From NCBI RefSeq assembly GCF_017883985.1, contig NZ_PRDG01000002.1, forward strand, positions 124,001 to 188,000: a DNA stretch of 64,000 nt. Direction: 5' to 3'. Origin of the DNA: Streptococcus oricebi (GTDB taxonomy: Bacteria; Bacillota; Bacilli; Lactobacillales; Streptococcaceae). This document shows, piece by piece, positions 35,579 through 44,872 of this stretch; position 1 is the first letter of the stretch; each line of letters starts with the position of its first letter. The notes under the pieces were generated by a model that was given only the letters and a program-made list of their open reading frames with translations, ran no database searches and was not told where the DNA came from. Position numbers and translations under genes: made by a program.

Positions 35579-37315
35579 ATGCAAAGAAAAACCTTTAACC
35601 GCCTCCTGGCCTATGTCTGGGCCTACAAATTCTTGGCCTTTTTGGCTCTGACTTTTATCTTTACGACCAGCCTCTTCACCACTCTCTTGCCCCTTTTGGC
35701 CCGCTTTTATATCGATCACTTTATTGCCAAGGGCAGGCTCAGTCAGGGTTACTACCTCTTATTGGCCTACTACCTGCTCTTTTTAGGGCGCGTGCTCTTG
35801 ACTTTCCTAAGTCAATATTCCTTTTCCAAGTTGGCCCATAGTATCGTGCGTGATTTGCGGCAGGAGGCCTTTGCCAATCTAGAAAAGCTGAGTATGTCCT
35901 ATTTTGATCGGACAGCAGCAGGGGCCTTGGTCTCCCGGCTGACCAATGACAGTCAGGCAGTGGCGGATATGTTTGGCAGTATTTTTGCCAATTTTATTTC
36001 TTCCTTTCTGATTTTACTGGTGACCCTATCTACCATGTTTACTCTTAATTGGCAGCTCAGTCTTTATATCTCCCTCTTTTTGCCAGTCATGCTAGTGACG
36101 GTCTTGGTCTATCAAAGGATTTCCCACCGTCTAGTCCAAATGACCCGCCAAAAGTTGAGTGATTTGAATGTCAAGCTGTCCGAAAGTATTGAGGGTATGC
36201 GAATTATCCAGGTATTTGGCCAGGAAAAAAGACTCCTGGATGAATTTGAAAATATCAACCAAGAGCACTTGACCTATGCCAATCGCTCCCTGGATGTTGA
36301 TAGTCTCTTTCTGCGACCAGCCATGTCCCTCCTTAAAATCCTGGCTTACGGCTTGATTTTGACCTATTTTGGTTTGACCTGGCAGCAAGCAGGCTTTACG
36401 GCCGGCCTAATCTATGCCTTTATCCAGTATGTCAACCAGCTCTTTAATCCCCTGATAGAGGTGACCCAGAATTTCTCTGTCCTCCAAACCTCGATGGTGG
36501 CCGCTGAGCGGGTCTTTGATTTGATTGATGAAAGGGACTATGAGCCCACACAGGCTAATCTTGCTCATGAGATTGAGGCCGGTAAGGTTAGCTTTAAGAA
36601 TGTCAGTTTTTCCTATGATGGTAAAAGGGATATTCTGAAAAATATTTCCTTTGAGGTTAACCCAGGAGAGACCATTGCCTTTGTCGGTTCGACAGGTTCG
36701 GGCAAGTCCTCGATTATCAATCTTTTCCTGCGTTTCTACGAGTTTGACCGGGGCCAGATTTTGATTGATGATGTCGATATTAAGGACTATTCCTATAAGG
36801 AATTGCGCCAGAAACTAGGCCTGGTCTTACAGGAGCCCTTTCTCTACCATGGGACGATTGCTTCCAATATCCAGATGTATCAAGAAAGGCTGAGTTCAGC
36901 AGAGATTGAGGAGGCAGCCCGCTTTGTCGATGCCCATGATTTTATCCAAAAATTACCAGCCGGCTACCAAAGTCCGGTCACTGAAAAAGGCTCCAGCCTT
37001 TCAAGTGGCCAGCGCCAGCTCCTGGCCTTTGCTCGGACCATTGCCAGTCAGCCTAAAATCCTGGTCTTGGATGAGGCGACAGCCAATATCGACTCTGAAA
37101 CAGAAGAAGTCATTCAGAAATCCCTCCAAAAGATGCGTCAGGGCCGGACAACCATTGCCATCGCCCACCGCCTATCTACTATTCAGGATGCCGATTGTAT
37201 TTATGTCCTAGATAAGGGAGAGATTATTGAGGCTGGAAAACACGCAGAACTTCTAGCCCTCAAGGCTACTTATTATAAGATGTATCAACTCCAGGCCGGA
37301 ATGATGAAAGAATAA
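35579..37315 (+). CDS. Heterodimeric ABC exporter subunit B (LmrD-like)
   Basis: 578-residue partner half-transporter with six membrane helices, Walker A GSTGSGKS, a non-canonical signature SLSSGQRQ and a complete Walker B LVLDEAT followed by switch His in AHRLS. Together with subunit A this gives one normal and one degenerate ATP site: A's Asp-type Walker B faces B's altered signature, the usual pattern of heterodimeric exporters. Substrate is unknown; multidrug export is the family role. Confidence 0.88.
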   Translation: MQRKTFNRLLAYVWAYKFLAFLALTFIFTTSLFTTLLPLLARFYIDHFIAKGRLSQGYYLLLAYYLLFLGRVLLTFLSQYSFSKLAHSIVRDLRQEAFANLEKLSMSYFDRTAAGALVSRLTNDSQAVADMFGSIFANFISSFLILLVTLSTMFTLNWQLSLYISLFLPVMLVTVLVYQRISHRLVQMTRQKLSDLNVKLSESIEGMRIIQVFGQEKRLLDEFENINQEHLTYANRSLDVDSLFLRPAMSLLKILAYGLILTYFGLTWQQAGFTAGLIYAFIQYVNQLFNPLIEVTQNFSVLQTSMVAAERVFDLIDERDYEPTQANLAHEIEAGKVSFKNVSFSYDGKRDILKNISFEVNPGETIAFVGSTGSGKSSIINLFLRFYEFDRGQILIDDVDIKDYSYKELRQKLGLVLQEPFLYHGTIASNIQMYQERLSSAEIEEAARFVDAHDFIQKLPAGYQSPVTEKGSSLSSGQRQLLAFARTIASQPKILVLDEATANIDSETEEVIQKSLQKMRQGRTTIAIAHRLSTIQDADCIYVLDKGEIIEAGKHAELLALKATYYKMYQLQAGMMKE

Positions 37316-37345
37316 AAGAAGCCAGCACTAGCTGGCTTCTTTTAT
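37316..37345 (+). terminator. Terminator after the ABC exporter operon
   Basis: agaagccagc/gctggcttct with a short loop is followed by tttattctttt. Confidence 0.85.
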
Positions 37346-37478
37346 TCTTTTCTTATCTAATTTAGAGGACTGTCCTGCTATTTTTGTTTGTCGAAAAAAT
37401 TATATTTTGTTATAATAAAAGCGAATTATTAGACATTTCGTCTATATTTGTTTATTTTTTAATAAGAAAGGATTGCTG

Positions 37479-39254
37479 ATGAAAAAACGAATTTTTATCT
37501 TTCTACTTGGTTTCGGTCTTTGCTTGGCTTCTTGCTTTTTCTTGGTCCGACTTGGTCAGGCTGACGAGGAAAAACTTCCTTCGGGTACGCCTTATAGTCA
37601 GATTGGGCAAAAAATCGAAGCTTATTATAAAAAAAATCAAGAGACGAGCGCAGGTCTAGCGACAGCTATTATCAATGACCAGGGGCAAACCATTTATCAA
37701 GGCAATTTTGGCTATATAGATAAGGAAAACAAGCTGGCTGTTGATGAGCAGTCTGTCTTTGAATGGGGATCTGTCACCAAAATCACAGTCTGGGTCAGCG
37801 TGATGCAACTATGGGAAGAGGGGAAAATCAACCTCCAAGCGGATATTAGGGAATATCTACCCAAGGATTTTTTCAAGGGCAGGCTAAAATACGATAAGCC
37901 GATTACCATGCTTGATTTGATGAACCATCAAGCCGGTTTTGATGAAGTAGGACTCCATTATGGTGGGGATAAAAATCTTGGAAAAAATCTGCGCAACCAG
38001 CCCCTTGCTCAAATCTGGGAACCAGGAACTGTAACAGCCTATTCAAACTTTGGAACGGCCCTAGCTGGTCATATTGTCGAGCGTGTCAGCGGCCAATCCT
38101 ATGCAGATTATGTGCACCAACATATCTTCCGCCCCCTAAATATGCAAAAGACAGCTATTTTACCGGATTATTCTGATAATTCTTGGGTCCAAGAAAAACG
38201 TCGAGAAGAAAAGGTTTATGACAATCAAGGCCGCCTAATCGGTCCAGGAAAGTTTAGCTATTATGACTACCCAGCCGGTCAGGCTATCAGTAGTCTAGCT
38301 GACCTTAAGGCCTTTGCTTCAGCCCTGCTTCAAAGAAAAACTCTTTTTGAACGACCAGAAACTTGGATAGAATTTTACAGTGCAAGTAGCCATTTGACGG
38401 GGACTGATATTAGCCGAAGTCACCACGGTCTGTGGAATGGGGGCCCAGCTAACAATAGCCAACAAATCTATCATGATGGGGTTACTATCGGTTTTTCCTC
38501 TAATCTTATGTTAGATTTAGAAGCGGGAATAGCAGTTGTCCTTTCGGTCAATCAGCGCTTTGAAAGCAAGTATATTGATGGACTTCCTCAACTGGTCTTT
38601 GCTAAAAGGGAAAAGGTTTCTTTGGAAAAGGAACAGCAAGGATTTACAGAAGGTTTTTATCGGGCGGCCAGAAGCTATCATACGGGTCCCTTGAAAATTG
38701 CCAATAATTTTTCGGATATGTATACTTTTTACCTAAATCGGGACAATGTCGGAGATTATTGGATAGCTGACCGGATAAATGGTCAAGAGCGGGTGTCTGA
38801 TATTGGAGGAGATTATTTTAAATTATCAAACTGGGATTTAATCCGTGATTACGGTCTTATCCTGCTCTGGTTCTTGGCCACCATCTATGCCCTTGTTCGG
38901 CTAATTTTCTCGCTGTTCTCTTATTTCTCAAAAAAGAAAAAGCTGGAGCAGACACCAAGCTGGTCAGTCTGGAAAAACCTGATTTATCTAGCTATTTTAG
39001 CGGCTAGTCTCAACTTCCTCTATATGGCTTATGTCATGTTGACTACATTGGGCGTGCCAGAAAGCTGGCAATTTATGATCTATGCTGGCTTGGGCCTGGT
39101 CTTTCTCTTGAGTCTAGTCTTTCCCCTTTTTGCCCGCTCTAAGTGGTCCTTAAATGGCAGACAGAAGTTAGAAACCTATATCGGTCTTGCCCTAGCCTTG
39201 ATTATGATAGTTAACATTCTCTACTGGTCCCTCTATCAATGGTGGAGGATTTAA
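37479..39254 (+). CDS. Membrane-anchored beta-lactamase-fold serine hydrolase
   Basis: Class C beta-lactamase/PBP4*-like protein of 591 residues. An N-terminal signal or membrane helix (about 5-25) is followed by the catalytic domain (about 45-370) with SVTK (Ser98, Lys101) and YSN in the AYSNFGT segment. A late HDG-like motif is YHDGVTIGFSS. Four membrane helices follow at about 455-590. The active site therefore lies outside the cell. Likely roles are in peptidoglycan or peptide metabolism. An in-frame TTG two codons earlier is less likely than ATG 37479 behind agaaagg. Confidence 0.8.
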   Translation: MKKRIFIFLLGFGLCLASCFFLVRLGQADEEKLPSGTPYSQIGQKIEAYYKKNQETSAGLATAIINDQGQTIYQGNFGYIDKENKLAVDEQSVFEWGSVTKITVWVSVMQLWEEGKINLQADIREYLPKDFFKGRLKYDKPITMLDLMNHQAGFDEVGLHYGGDKNLGKNLRNQPLAQIWEPGTVTAYSNFGTALAGHIVERVSGQSYADYVHQHIFRPLNMQKTAILPDYSDNSWVQEKRREEKVYDNQGRLIGPGKFSYYDYPAGQAISSLADLKAFASALLQRKTLFERPETWIEFYSASSHLTGTDISRSHHGLWNGGPANNSQQIYHDGVTIGFSSNLMLDLEAGIAVVLSVNQRFESKYIDGLPQLVFAKREKVSLEKEQQGFTEGFYRAARSYHTGPLKIANNFSDMYTFYLNRDNVGDYWIADRINGQERVSDIGGDYFKLSNWDLIRDYGLILLWFLATIYALVRLIFSLFSYFSKKKKLEQTPSWSVWKNLIYLAILAASLNFLYMAYVMLTTLGVPESWQFMIYAGLGLVFLLSLVFPLFARSKWSLNGRQKLETYIGLALALIMIVNILYWSLYQWWRI

Positions 39255-39290
39255 AGCTGAGTGTTCCTAGCTTTAAGAGACATAGAAATA

Positions 39291-39340
39291 AAAATCGCCT
39301 TAAGGAAAATTTGCTTTTACTTGAGGCGATTTTTTTCTAC
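39291..39340. terminator. Bidirectional terminator between convergent genes
   Basis: aaaatcgcctt pairs with ttgaggcgatttt, with A-run on the left and T-run on the right. It can serve the serine hydrolase gene and the MocR-type gene on the other strand, whose stop codon lies inside it. Confidence 0.75.
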
Positions 39341-40644
39341 TTTAGAGGGCTTTCTTTAAACTTTTCTGGATTAGCTAGTAATTTTTTCAAACCGGGCCAG
39401 ACCTGGTCTAAATTCTCAAATTTGACCTTGGCAAAGTGATAGGGGCAGTCTGCTAGATAACTATCTTCAAAGAAATCAAGGCCCAGGCCACTATGCTTGA
39501 GACTGCTGACCGAGCGAAGAGAACGCAAATCGAGCAGGATTCCATCGTGAATGACAGAGGTTGCCAAGGGCAGGGGCTGGCTCTTTAGGACTTGCTCCAT
39601 TTCCAGCATTTTTTCCTCCTGTAATTTCAAGAGGGCAGAACGGTTCTTTTCATACATAAGGTTATCGATATAGATAGCCAGGGCCTTTTGCATGATGAGG
39701 TTGCTATCGTAGTCGACCGAGGCCTTGTAGTCGATAAAACGGGTCTTGATTGGGTCCGGTAGGAGCAGGGCGGTAATGCGTAGGGCTGGAAAGAGGCTGG
39801 TCGAAAAGGACTTGAGATAGAGGACATGCTGGCTCTGGTCCAGATAGTGGAAGGTCAGCTCCCGCCTACTATCAAAGTCTCCCAAATAGTCATCTTCGAT
39901 AATATAGACATCATAGAGCTGGGCCAGCCTTAAGATTTCCTCCTTTTCCCTGCGACTATAAGAATGTCCCAAGGGGTAGTGGAAGCGAGGAATGGTATAG
40001 AAAAACTTGATTTCCTGACTTTGGAAAATGCGCTCTAATTCAGCCAAATCAATCCCTGCTGGTGTCCTCTGGATACTTTGGTAGGGGAGCTTTTGCTGGG
40101 TTAGGAGGGCATTCATGCGATGGTAGGTAGGTTGCTCGACCAAGATGGTCTTTTTCTGGTTGGGAAAGTCAATCTGGGATAGGATATAGAGGGCCTGCTG
40201 GGTCCCTGCGGTCATGACCACCTCCTGCCAGGAAGTATAGACAGCCGCATCTAGCAGAAGTCTACTGACAGCCTGGCGCAATTCTTTCAGGCCCTCCTGC
40301 TGGGGGTAGTAGTTGAAAAGGTAGTTTTCCCGACCGATTAGGGCTTCGTTGACACAGAGGCGGAAGTCCTCATAGGCCTGGTGGCGGTCATCGGTCAGAC
40401 TTAAAACCAAGTCCTCCTTTTGAAGCTCCTTTTGCTCCAAGACATAGTAGCCGCTCTTGGGAGCGGCATAGATATACTTTTGATACTTGAGCTCAATCAA
40501 GGCTTTTTGAGCGGTGTCCTTGCTACAGTGGAAGTCCTGGGCTAGTTTTCTAATGGAGGGGATCTTGTCCCCTGTCTTAAGCTTGCCCTCTTTCATCTCT
40601 TTCTTTAGGCTGTCGATGATGATTTGGTACTTGGCTTTGGTCAT
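39337..40644 (-). CDS. MocR/GntR-family regulator with aminotransferase domain
   Basis: A winged helix GntR domain (about 1-70: DKIPSIRKLAQDFHCSKDTAQKAL) is followed by a fold-type I aminotransferase-like domain (about 80-435) with the PLP Lys in YLKSFS. The Asp-rich EDDYLGDFD segment binds PLP in this family. MocR proteins usually control vitamin B6, GABA or amino acid genes, often next to them, but no such gene is adjacent. 435 residues, a little short of the usual 450-480. Confidence 0.87.
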   Translation of the reverse strand: MTKAKYQIIIDSLKKEMKEGKLKTGDKIPSIRKLAQDFHCSKDTAQKALIELKYQKYIYAAPKSGYYVLEQKELQKEDLVLSLTDDRHQAYEDFRLCVNEALIGRENYLFNYYPQQEGLKELRQAVSRLLLDAAVYTSWQEVVMTAGTQQALYILSQIDFPNQKKTILVEQPTYHRMNALLTQQKLPYQSIQRTPAGIDLAELERIFQSQEIKFFYTIPRFHYPLGHSYSRREKEEILRLAQLYDVYIIEDDYLGDFDSRRELTFHYLDQSQHVLYLKSFSTSLFPALRITALLLPDPIKTRFIDYKASVDYDSNLIMQKALAIYIDNLMYEKNRSALLKLQEEKMLEMEQVLKSQPLPLATSVIHDGILLDLRSLRSVSSLKHSGLGLDFFEDSYLADCPYHFAKVKFENLDQVWPGLKKLLANPEKFKESPLK

Positions 40645-40835
40645 CTTCTGTCCCCTTACAGATTCTTTTGCCCATTGTAACCCATTTTCCTTGATTTAGC
40701 AAGAGAAAATCAGGCAGGATAAGAAAGAGCAGTAAGTCCCAGGACCAGGATAAACTAGACTGGAAGGCTTGTTTGAAGAAGAAAGGGACTAGGATAGAAG
40801 TTCTTCCCCAAAAGAATAGTTCTTAGTCTCACTCC

Positions 40836-40867
40836 AAAAAACCTCCAAGGCTTTCCTTGGAGGTTAG
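40836..40867 (-). terminator. Terminator of degV
   Basis: Read on the minus strand, aacctccaagg pairs with ccttggaggtt around an aaag loop and is followed by tttttgg. Confidence 0.8.
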
Positions 40868-40872
40868 AAGTT

Positions 40873-41718
40873 TTAAGCAATTTCATAGCCCATTAAGAGC
40901 CCGCCCTCTTCGGCATAGAAGCTACAGAGGCCAGAAGTGGGGATAATTTGAATCGGAGCAGCTGGGAATTTTTCTTTAATCAAGTCGGCTAACTGCTGGC
41001 AGAATTTGGTATTTTCCCGGTGGGCCATGATGACCTTGCCCCCTGCATAGCCGGCCTTGAGCATTTCATCAAAGGCAGCGGTCAGGGATTTTTTATGGCC
41101 CCGAGCCTTTTGGAGCAGTTCCAAGGTTCCTTCAGGACTGGCTTCTCCCACCATGCGGATATTGAGGAGGCCAACCACCGTTCCAAGAAGCTTGCTGAGC
41201 CGGCCGTTCTTGACCAGATTATCCACCTTGGCTAGCACAAAGAGGAGCTTGGTCTTGGTCTGATAGGTATCAATAGCCTGGGCAATCTCTTCAAAGGAGA
41301 GGCCTTGACCAATTAAGTCATTAAGCTTTTGGACAATCAAGTCCAGCTCACCACCAGCCGATAGGCTATCAATAACATGAATCTTGGCCTCAGGGTGCTC
41401 TTCTAGATAGAGCTTTTTAGCTAGCTGGGCGCTATTATGGCTCCCTGATAGGGTAGAGGTCAAGGTGAGGACAAAGAGTTGGTCCGCTCCCTCAAAAGCC
41501 TTGAGATAGTCATCGGGACTAGGACAGGCAGACTTGGATGCACTAGTAGTTGCATACATGGTCTGCATCATCTGGTCAATATCTAGATTCTGATCATCTA
41601 CAAAAACTTGCTCCCCTACCTGGATAGTCAGAGGAACACTGGCAAATTCAGCCTGGGCTGCTAGTTGGCTTAGTTCTTTAAAATCAGAACCAGAATCACT
41701 TACAATTTTATAGGTCAT
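40873..41718 (-). CDS. DegV family fatty-acid-binding protein
   Basis: 281-residue DegV/FakB-type protein. Such proteins bind a fatty acid for phosphorylation by FakA, feeding phospholipid synthesis. The start MTYKIVSDSGSDF and the stretch LTSTLSGSHNSAQLA (about 81-95) are family motifs for ligand binding. It is transcribed away from the TetR-type gene; the two may share the intergenic control region. Confidence 0.88.
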   Translation of the reverse strand: MTYKIVSDSGSDFKELSQLAAQAEFASVPLTIQVGEQVFVDDQNLDIDQMMQTMYATTSASKSACPSPDDYLKAFEGADQLFVLTLTSTLSGSHNSAQLAKKLYLEEHPEAKIHVIDSLSAGGELDLIVQKLNDLIGQGLSFEEIAQAIDTYQTKTKLLFVLAKVDNLVKNGRLSKLLGTVVGLLNIRMVGEASPEGTLELLQKARGHKKSLTAAFDEMLKAGYAGGKVIMAHRENTKFCQQLADLIKEKFPAAPIQIIPTSGLCSFYAEEGGLLMGYEIA

Positions 41719-41730
41719 GATGTCTCCCTC

Positions 41731-41780
41731 TTTGTCAAGCGCAATAAAACGTTGACAAAGCCTAAGTCTTTTTTTACAAT
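41731..41780 (+). promoter_or_regulatory. Promoter with inverted-repeat operator before the TetR-type gene
   Basis: TTGACA (41752-41757), 17 bases, TACAAT (41775-41780). A perfect 8-bp inverted repeat tttgtcaa (41731-41738) / ttgacaaa (41752-41759) covers the -35 box and the region toward degV. It is a plausible operator for the adjacent TetR-type regulator, acting on both divergent genes. Confidence 0.55.
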
Positions 41781-41846
41781 TATATCATGAAAAGTCTTTC
41801 CCTGAAAGCAATTACATTCAGCTGAGACAAGTAGAAAGAAAATGTT

Positions 41847-42443
41847 ATGTCCGAACGGAAAATTTCCCCTAAATCATTGAAAAATTTAACCCTATCCAAT
41901 CAAGAGTCCAACCGCTTGACGCGAGAGTCCTTGGAGATTTCCCTGCTCCAGCTGCTGGAAAAAAAGGAGCTGGCCAAGATTACCATCTCCGAATTGGTTG
42001 AGCGAGCAGGAGTATCCAGGGCTGCCTTTTATCGCAACTATTCCTCTAAGGAAGAAATCTTGGAGGAGGTCTTTAAAAAGACCGTCAATGAGATAATGAA
42101 TAAGATTTCCGCCTACAACTTCCGCACAGAGCTTTATCAGGTCTGGATTTACCTCCTAAGAGAGGCCAAGAAAGAGGCAAGGTTGATTAGTCTGGCAGTT
42201 GACTACAATCTTGAAAAACTCTTAACCCAGGCCGTCTATGATTTCTTAGAAAAGCGGAATCGGCATAGCTCCAAGAAAGACGCCTCGGCCTACAAGAGTT
42301 CCTTTTGGAGTTCGGCCATGGTCTCTATCCTATCCAAGTGGATTAAGGAGGGCATGAAAGTGCCTGCCGAAAAGATTGCTGATCTAGGTTTGCCCTTATT
42401 TTCTCAGGAAAAGACCGGCAAGAAAAAAGTGAAAGGAAGATGA
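41847..42443 (+). CDS. TetR/AcrR-family transcriptional regulator
   Basis: 198 residues. The N-terminal helix-turn-helix (about 25-75: LAKITISELVERAGVSRAAFYRNYSSKEEILE) is a clear TetR domain. The C-terminal ligand-binding part resembles the streptococcal DhaS-like group. It is divergent from degV and five bases before the dCMP deaminase gene. Operon partners suggest no obvious ligand. An inverted repeat in its promoter is a likely self-operator. Confidence 0.85.
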   Translation: MSERKISPKSLKNLTLSNQESNRLTRESLEISLLQLLEKKELAKITISELVERAGVSRAAFYRNYSSKEEILEEVFKKTVNEIMNKISAYNFRTELYQVWIYLLREAKKEARLISLAVDYNLEKLLTQAVYDFLEKRNRHSSKKDASAYKSSFWSSAMVSILSKWIKEGMKVPAEKIADLGLPLFSQEKTGKKKVKGR

Positions 42444-42447
42444 AAAT

Positions 42448-42918
42448 ATGAGCCAAAGTAGACTAGCCTGGGACGAGTATTTTGCCGCCCAAGCCCTCCT
42501 CATCGCCAACCGTTCTACCTGCAAGCGTGCCAAGGTAGGAGCAATTTTAGTCAAGAGCAATAAGGTTATCTCAACCGGCTATAATGGCTCGGTCTCCGGA
42601 ACAGAGCACTGTATCGATCAGGATTGTCTGATGATTGACGGCCATTGTGTCCGCACCCTCCATGCTGAAGTCAATGCGATTTTACAAGGAGCAGAGCGAG
42701 GAGTCCCCAAGGGCTTTACAGCCTATGTGACCCACTTTCCCTGCCTCAACTGTACCAAGCAACTCCTGCAGGTCGGCTGTAAACGCGTGGTCTACATTAA
42801 CCAATACCGCATTGATGACTATGCCAACTATCTCTATCAGGAGAAGGAAGTAGAGCTGGTACACTTACCACTCGAAACCGTCAAGGAAGCGATTAGCCAG
42901 ACGGATTTGGTAGATTAG
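42448..42918 (+). CDS. comEB: dCMP deaminase (ComEB-type)
   Basis: Zinc-dependent cytidine deaminase fold. It converts dCMP to dUMP for thymidylate synthesis. 156 residues with the zinc motif TLHAEVNAI (His and catalytic Glu, about 71-79) and PCLNC (about 99-103). An additional Cys/His cluster (EHCIDQDCLMIDGHC) is typical of the ComEB/dCMP deaminase group. It is preceded by gaaaggaag and lies in one unit with the TetR-type gene. Confidence 0.92.
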   Translation: MSQSRLAWDEYFAAQALLIANRSTCKRAKVGAILVKSNKVISTGYNGSVSGTEHCIDQDCLMIDGHCVRTLHAEVNAILQGAERGVPKGFTAYVTHFPCLNCTKQLLQVGCKRVVYINQYRIDDYANYLYQEKEVELVHLPLETVKEAISQTDLVD

Positions 42919-42937
42919 GAGATAGTGAAGGATAAGA

Positions 42938-43561
42938 ATGATAAAAGAAGATGCTTTAGAGCGGGCTTGGCAGGCGCTTTTTGAAGGCAAACATAAAGAA
43001 GCCAAGGAGCTAGTTATCCAGCTAAGAGAGACCAGTTTTAGCAGTCTCAATTTACAATCTTATCTTGCTTTGGAAGAAAAAGATTATTCTGCTGCTCATG
43101 CTTTTTTAGATGAATATTATGATAGGGCTCTAGCTGAACAGGACTTGGAGCACCAGCATATAGGACTGCATCAGTTGGCTATGCTGGCGCGAGAAGAAGA
43201 GGATTTTCAGATAGCTAAAAATTTGCTTGAAAAGGAAGCGCAGATAATTGACAATCATTTTCCTGACGATGGACTAAAAAAGTCAGTTAATCTCTATGAG
43301 CGAGGCTATCTGCAATTTAAGCTGGGACATCTAGGGCTTGCTTACAAACTGTTGAAAGAAAATGTGGCTTTAGCCTTGCTGACTGATGATTTGGTAAATC
43401 GTGCTTGCGCCTATCGCGCCTTAGGAGAAGTCTTACTGGCGAAAAATCGTCGTCAGCTGGCCAAGGAACATTTTCAGATAGCAATGGATTATTTTGAACA
43501 AGCGGAGAATACAGTTGCTCTCAGAGAAGTAGAAACTTTATTGACTAAATGTAATTTGTAG
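42938..43561 (+). CDS. Helical-repeat (TPR-like) protein of unknown function
   Basis: 207 residues, all helical and soluble. Spaced motifs such as LQSYLALEEKDYSAAHAFL, REEEDFQIAKNLLEKEA and YRALGEVLLAKNRRQLAKEHF suggest four or five tetratricopeptide-like repeats. No catalytic motif. It follows the dCMP deaminase gene by 19 bases and ends with a terminator. Probably a protein-interaction scaffold. Confidence 0.65.
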   Translation: MIKEDALERAWQALFEGKHKEAKELVIQLRETSFSSLNLQSYLALEEKDYSAAHAFLDEYYDRALAEQDLEHQHIGLHQLAMLAREEEDFQIAKNLLEKEAQIIDNHFPDDGLKKSVNLYERGYLQFKLGHLGLAYKLLKENVALALLTDDLVNRACAYRALGEVLLAKNRRQLAKEHFQIAMDYFEQAENTVALREVETLLTKCNL

Positions 43562-43588
43562 TAAAAAGCCAGCCAATGGCTTTTTATT
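43562..43588 (+). terminator. Terminator after the TPR-like gene
   Basis: aaaaagcca pairs with tggcttttt around gccaa; a T-rich tail follows. Confidence 0.8.
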
Positions 43589-43627
43589 TTGGTCTCAAAA
43601 TAGAAAAAGGAGAAATGATAAAATTTG

Positions 43628-43656
43628 TTGAAATTTTATCAAAAATCATTTATAAT
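43628..43656 (+). promoter_or_regulatory. Promoter of the NatAB-type operon
   Basis: TTGAAA (43628-43633) and TATAAT (43651-43656), 17 bases apart. The start codon is over 300 bases downstream, so the transcript has a long leader made of repeat sequence. Confidence 0.65.
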
Positions 43657-43694
43657 GAAATAGAAAGTCAAATATATGCGACATATATTATTTT

Positions 43695-43968
43695 CAGATG
43701 GGCTTTGTGAGCAAGGGAGGTCACTTCCCGTTACTACTTGCGTCTGTTAACGGCCTCGTATCTTATGTAACTGAACACAGGCTAAAAGCTCGGAAAGCCG
43801 CGAACGAAAGAGTTGTGGCTTCAAGACGCAGTAGACATCTGTTTGTAGGCGACGCTCATGCTTGCCTCCAAACTAGCTGTCCTTGCGGGGGTCTCACTAC
43901 GGAGTTGCGTGCAACTCCTGTTCGGCCGCCTATTTTTCTCTCGTTTTCTTAACGTCCTTGTATCTTAT
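43695..43968 (+). repeat. Repeat units with hairpin, forming the NatAB leader
   Basis: The unit core aacggcctcgtatcttatg ... gctaaaagctcgg begins at 43749. A partial copy ttaacgtccttgtatcttatgg ends at about 43970 and runs into the ribosome site. Inside is the palindrome ggagttgcgtgcaactcc. The same family recurs at 60892-61370. No gene is evident; open frames across the region are not coding-like. Confidence 0.6.
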
Positions 43969-43978
43969 GGAGGTAATT

Positions 43979-44872
43979 ATGCTTAAAATTCAAGATTTGC
44001 AAAAGAATTTTGGTCAGAAGCAGGTTTTGTTCGGTGTTGATTTTGTGGCTCAACCTGGACGAATTCTTGGTTTGATTGGAAAAAATGGTGCTGGGAAGAC
44101 AACGATTTTCCATAGCATTCTTCGTTTTATTGATTATAGTGGTCAGATTCAGTTTGACAAGGAGCAGGTTAGTCAGGCGACCTATGGGCGGATTGGTTAT
44201 CTGCCAGAGGAGAGGAGTCTGATGCCCAAGTTGACGGTCTATGATCAGGTCCGCTATCTGGCTAATCTCAAGGGGCTGTCCAATAGTCAGGTCAAGGAGC
44301 GTTTGCAGGACTGGATGGATAGGTTGCAGGTCAAGGGGAAGTTGACGGATAAGATAAAGAGTCTGTCCAAGGGGAACCAGCAGAAGGTCCAGCTGATTAC
44401 CACCCTTATCCATGAGCCAGATTTGATTATTCTTGATGAGCCTTTTAGTGGCCTGGATCCGGTCAATACCGAATTGCTCAAGCAGGTGATTTTGACTGAA
44501 AAAGAGCGGGGAGCGACTATTATCTTTTCTGACCATGTGATGACTAATGTAGAGGAACTTTGTGATGATGTAGTCATGATTCGTGATGGCAAGGTTGTAG
44601 TCAATGGCCCTGTCCAAGAGGTGAGAAATCAGTATGGGAAAACCCGCCTCTTTGTATCAAGCAGGCTGTCACAGGCAGAGCTTGAGGCCCTGCCACATGT
44701 AACCAAGGCCAGCTTAACCAAGCAGGGCACTTGGCGCTTGATTTTAGATGACGAGACGGCGGGTTCCCAGCTATTTGACTTGCTGACCCAGGGGCAATAT
44801 ATCGCCACCTTTGACCAGCAAGCACCGACCATTGATGAAATTTTCAAATTAGAATCAGGGGTGGAAGTATGA
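43979..44872 (+). CDS. ABC transporter ATP-binding protein (NatA-like)
   Basis: 297-residue ATPase with Walker A GKNGAGKTT, a variant signature LSKGNQQK and Walker B LIILDEPFSG. The C-terminal about 80 residues form the extension seen in NatA/EcsA-type exporters. The frame is open 32 codons further upstream, but ATG 43979 has ggagg at 43969-43973 and matches the family start. It overlaps the permease gene by four bases. Probably exports sodium, a peptide or a drug; substrate unknown. Confidence 0.87.
   Translation: MLKIQDLQKNFGQKQVLFGVDFVAQPGRILGLIGKNGAGKTTIFHSILRFIDYSGQIQFDKEQVSQATYGRIGYLPEERSLMPKLTVYDQVRYLANLKGLSNSQVKERLQDWMDRLQVKGKLTDKIKSLSKGNQQKVQLITTLIHEPDLIILDEPFSGLDPVNTELLKQVILTEKERGATIIFSDHVMTNVEELCDDVVMIRDGKVVVNGPVQEVRNQYGKTRLFVSSRLSQAELEALPHVTKASLTKQGTWRLILDDETAGSQLFDLLTQGQYIATFDQQAPTIDEIFKLESGVEV

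Noticed and set aside
40514..41263. Plus-strand open frames opposite the MocR and DegV genes
   Set aside because: They are antisense shadows; the minus-strand genes have full domain patterns.
43698..43952. 84-residue open frame before the NatA-like gene
   Set aside because: It lies fully inside repeat sequence and hairpins; Cys-rich but without recognisable protein features.
43949..44617. 222-residue open frame on the minus strand
   Set aside because: It is a shadow of the NatA-like ATPase gene, which has clear Walker and signature motifs on the plus strand.
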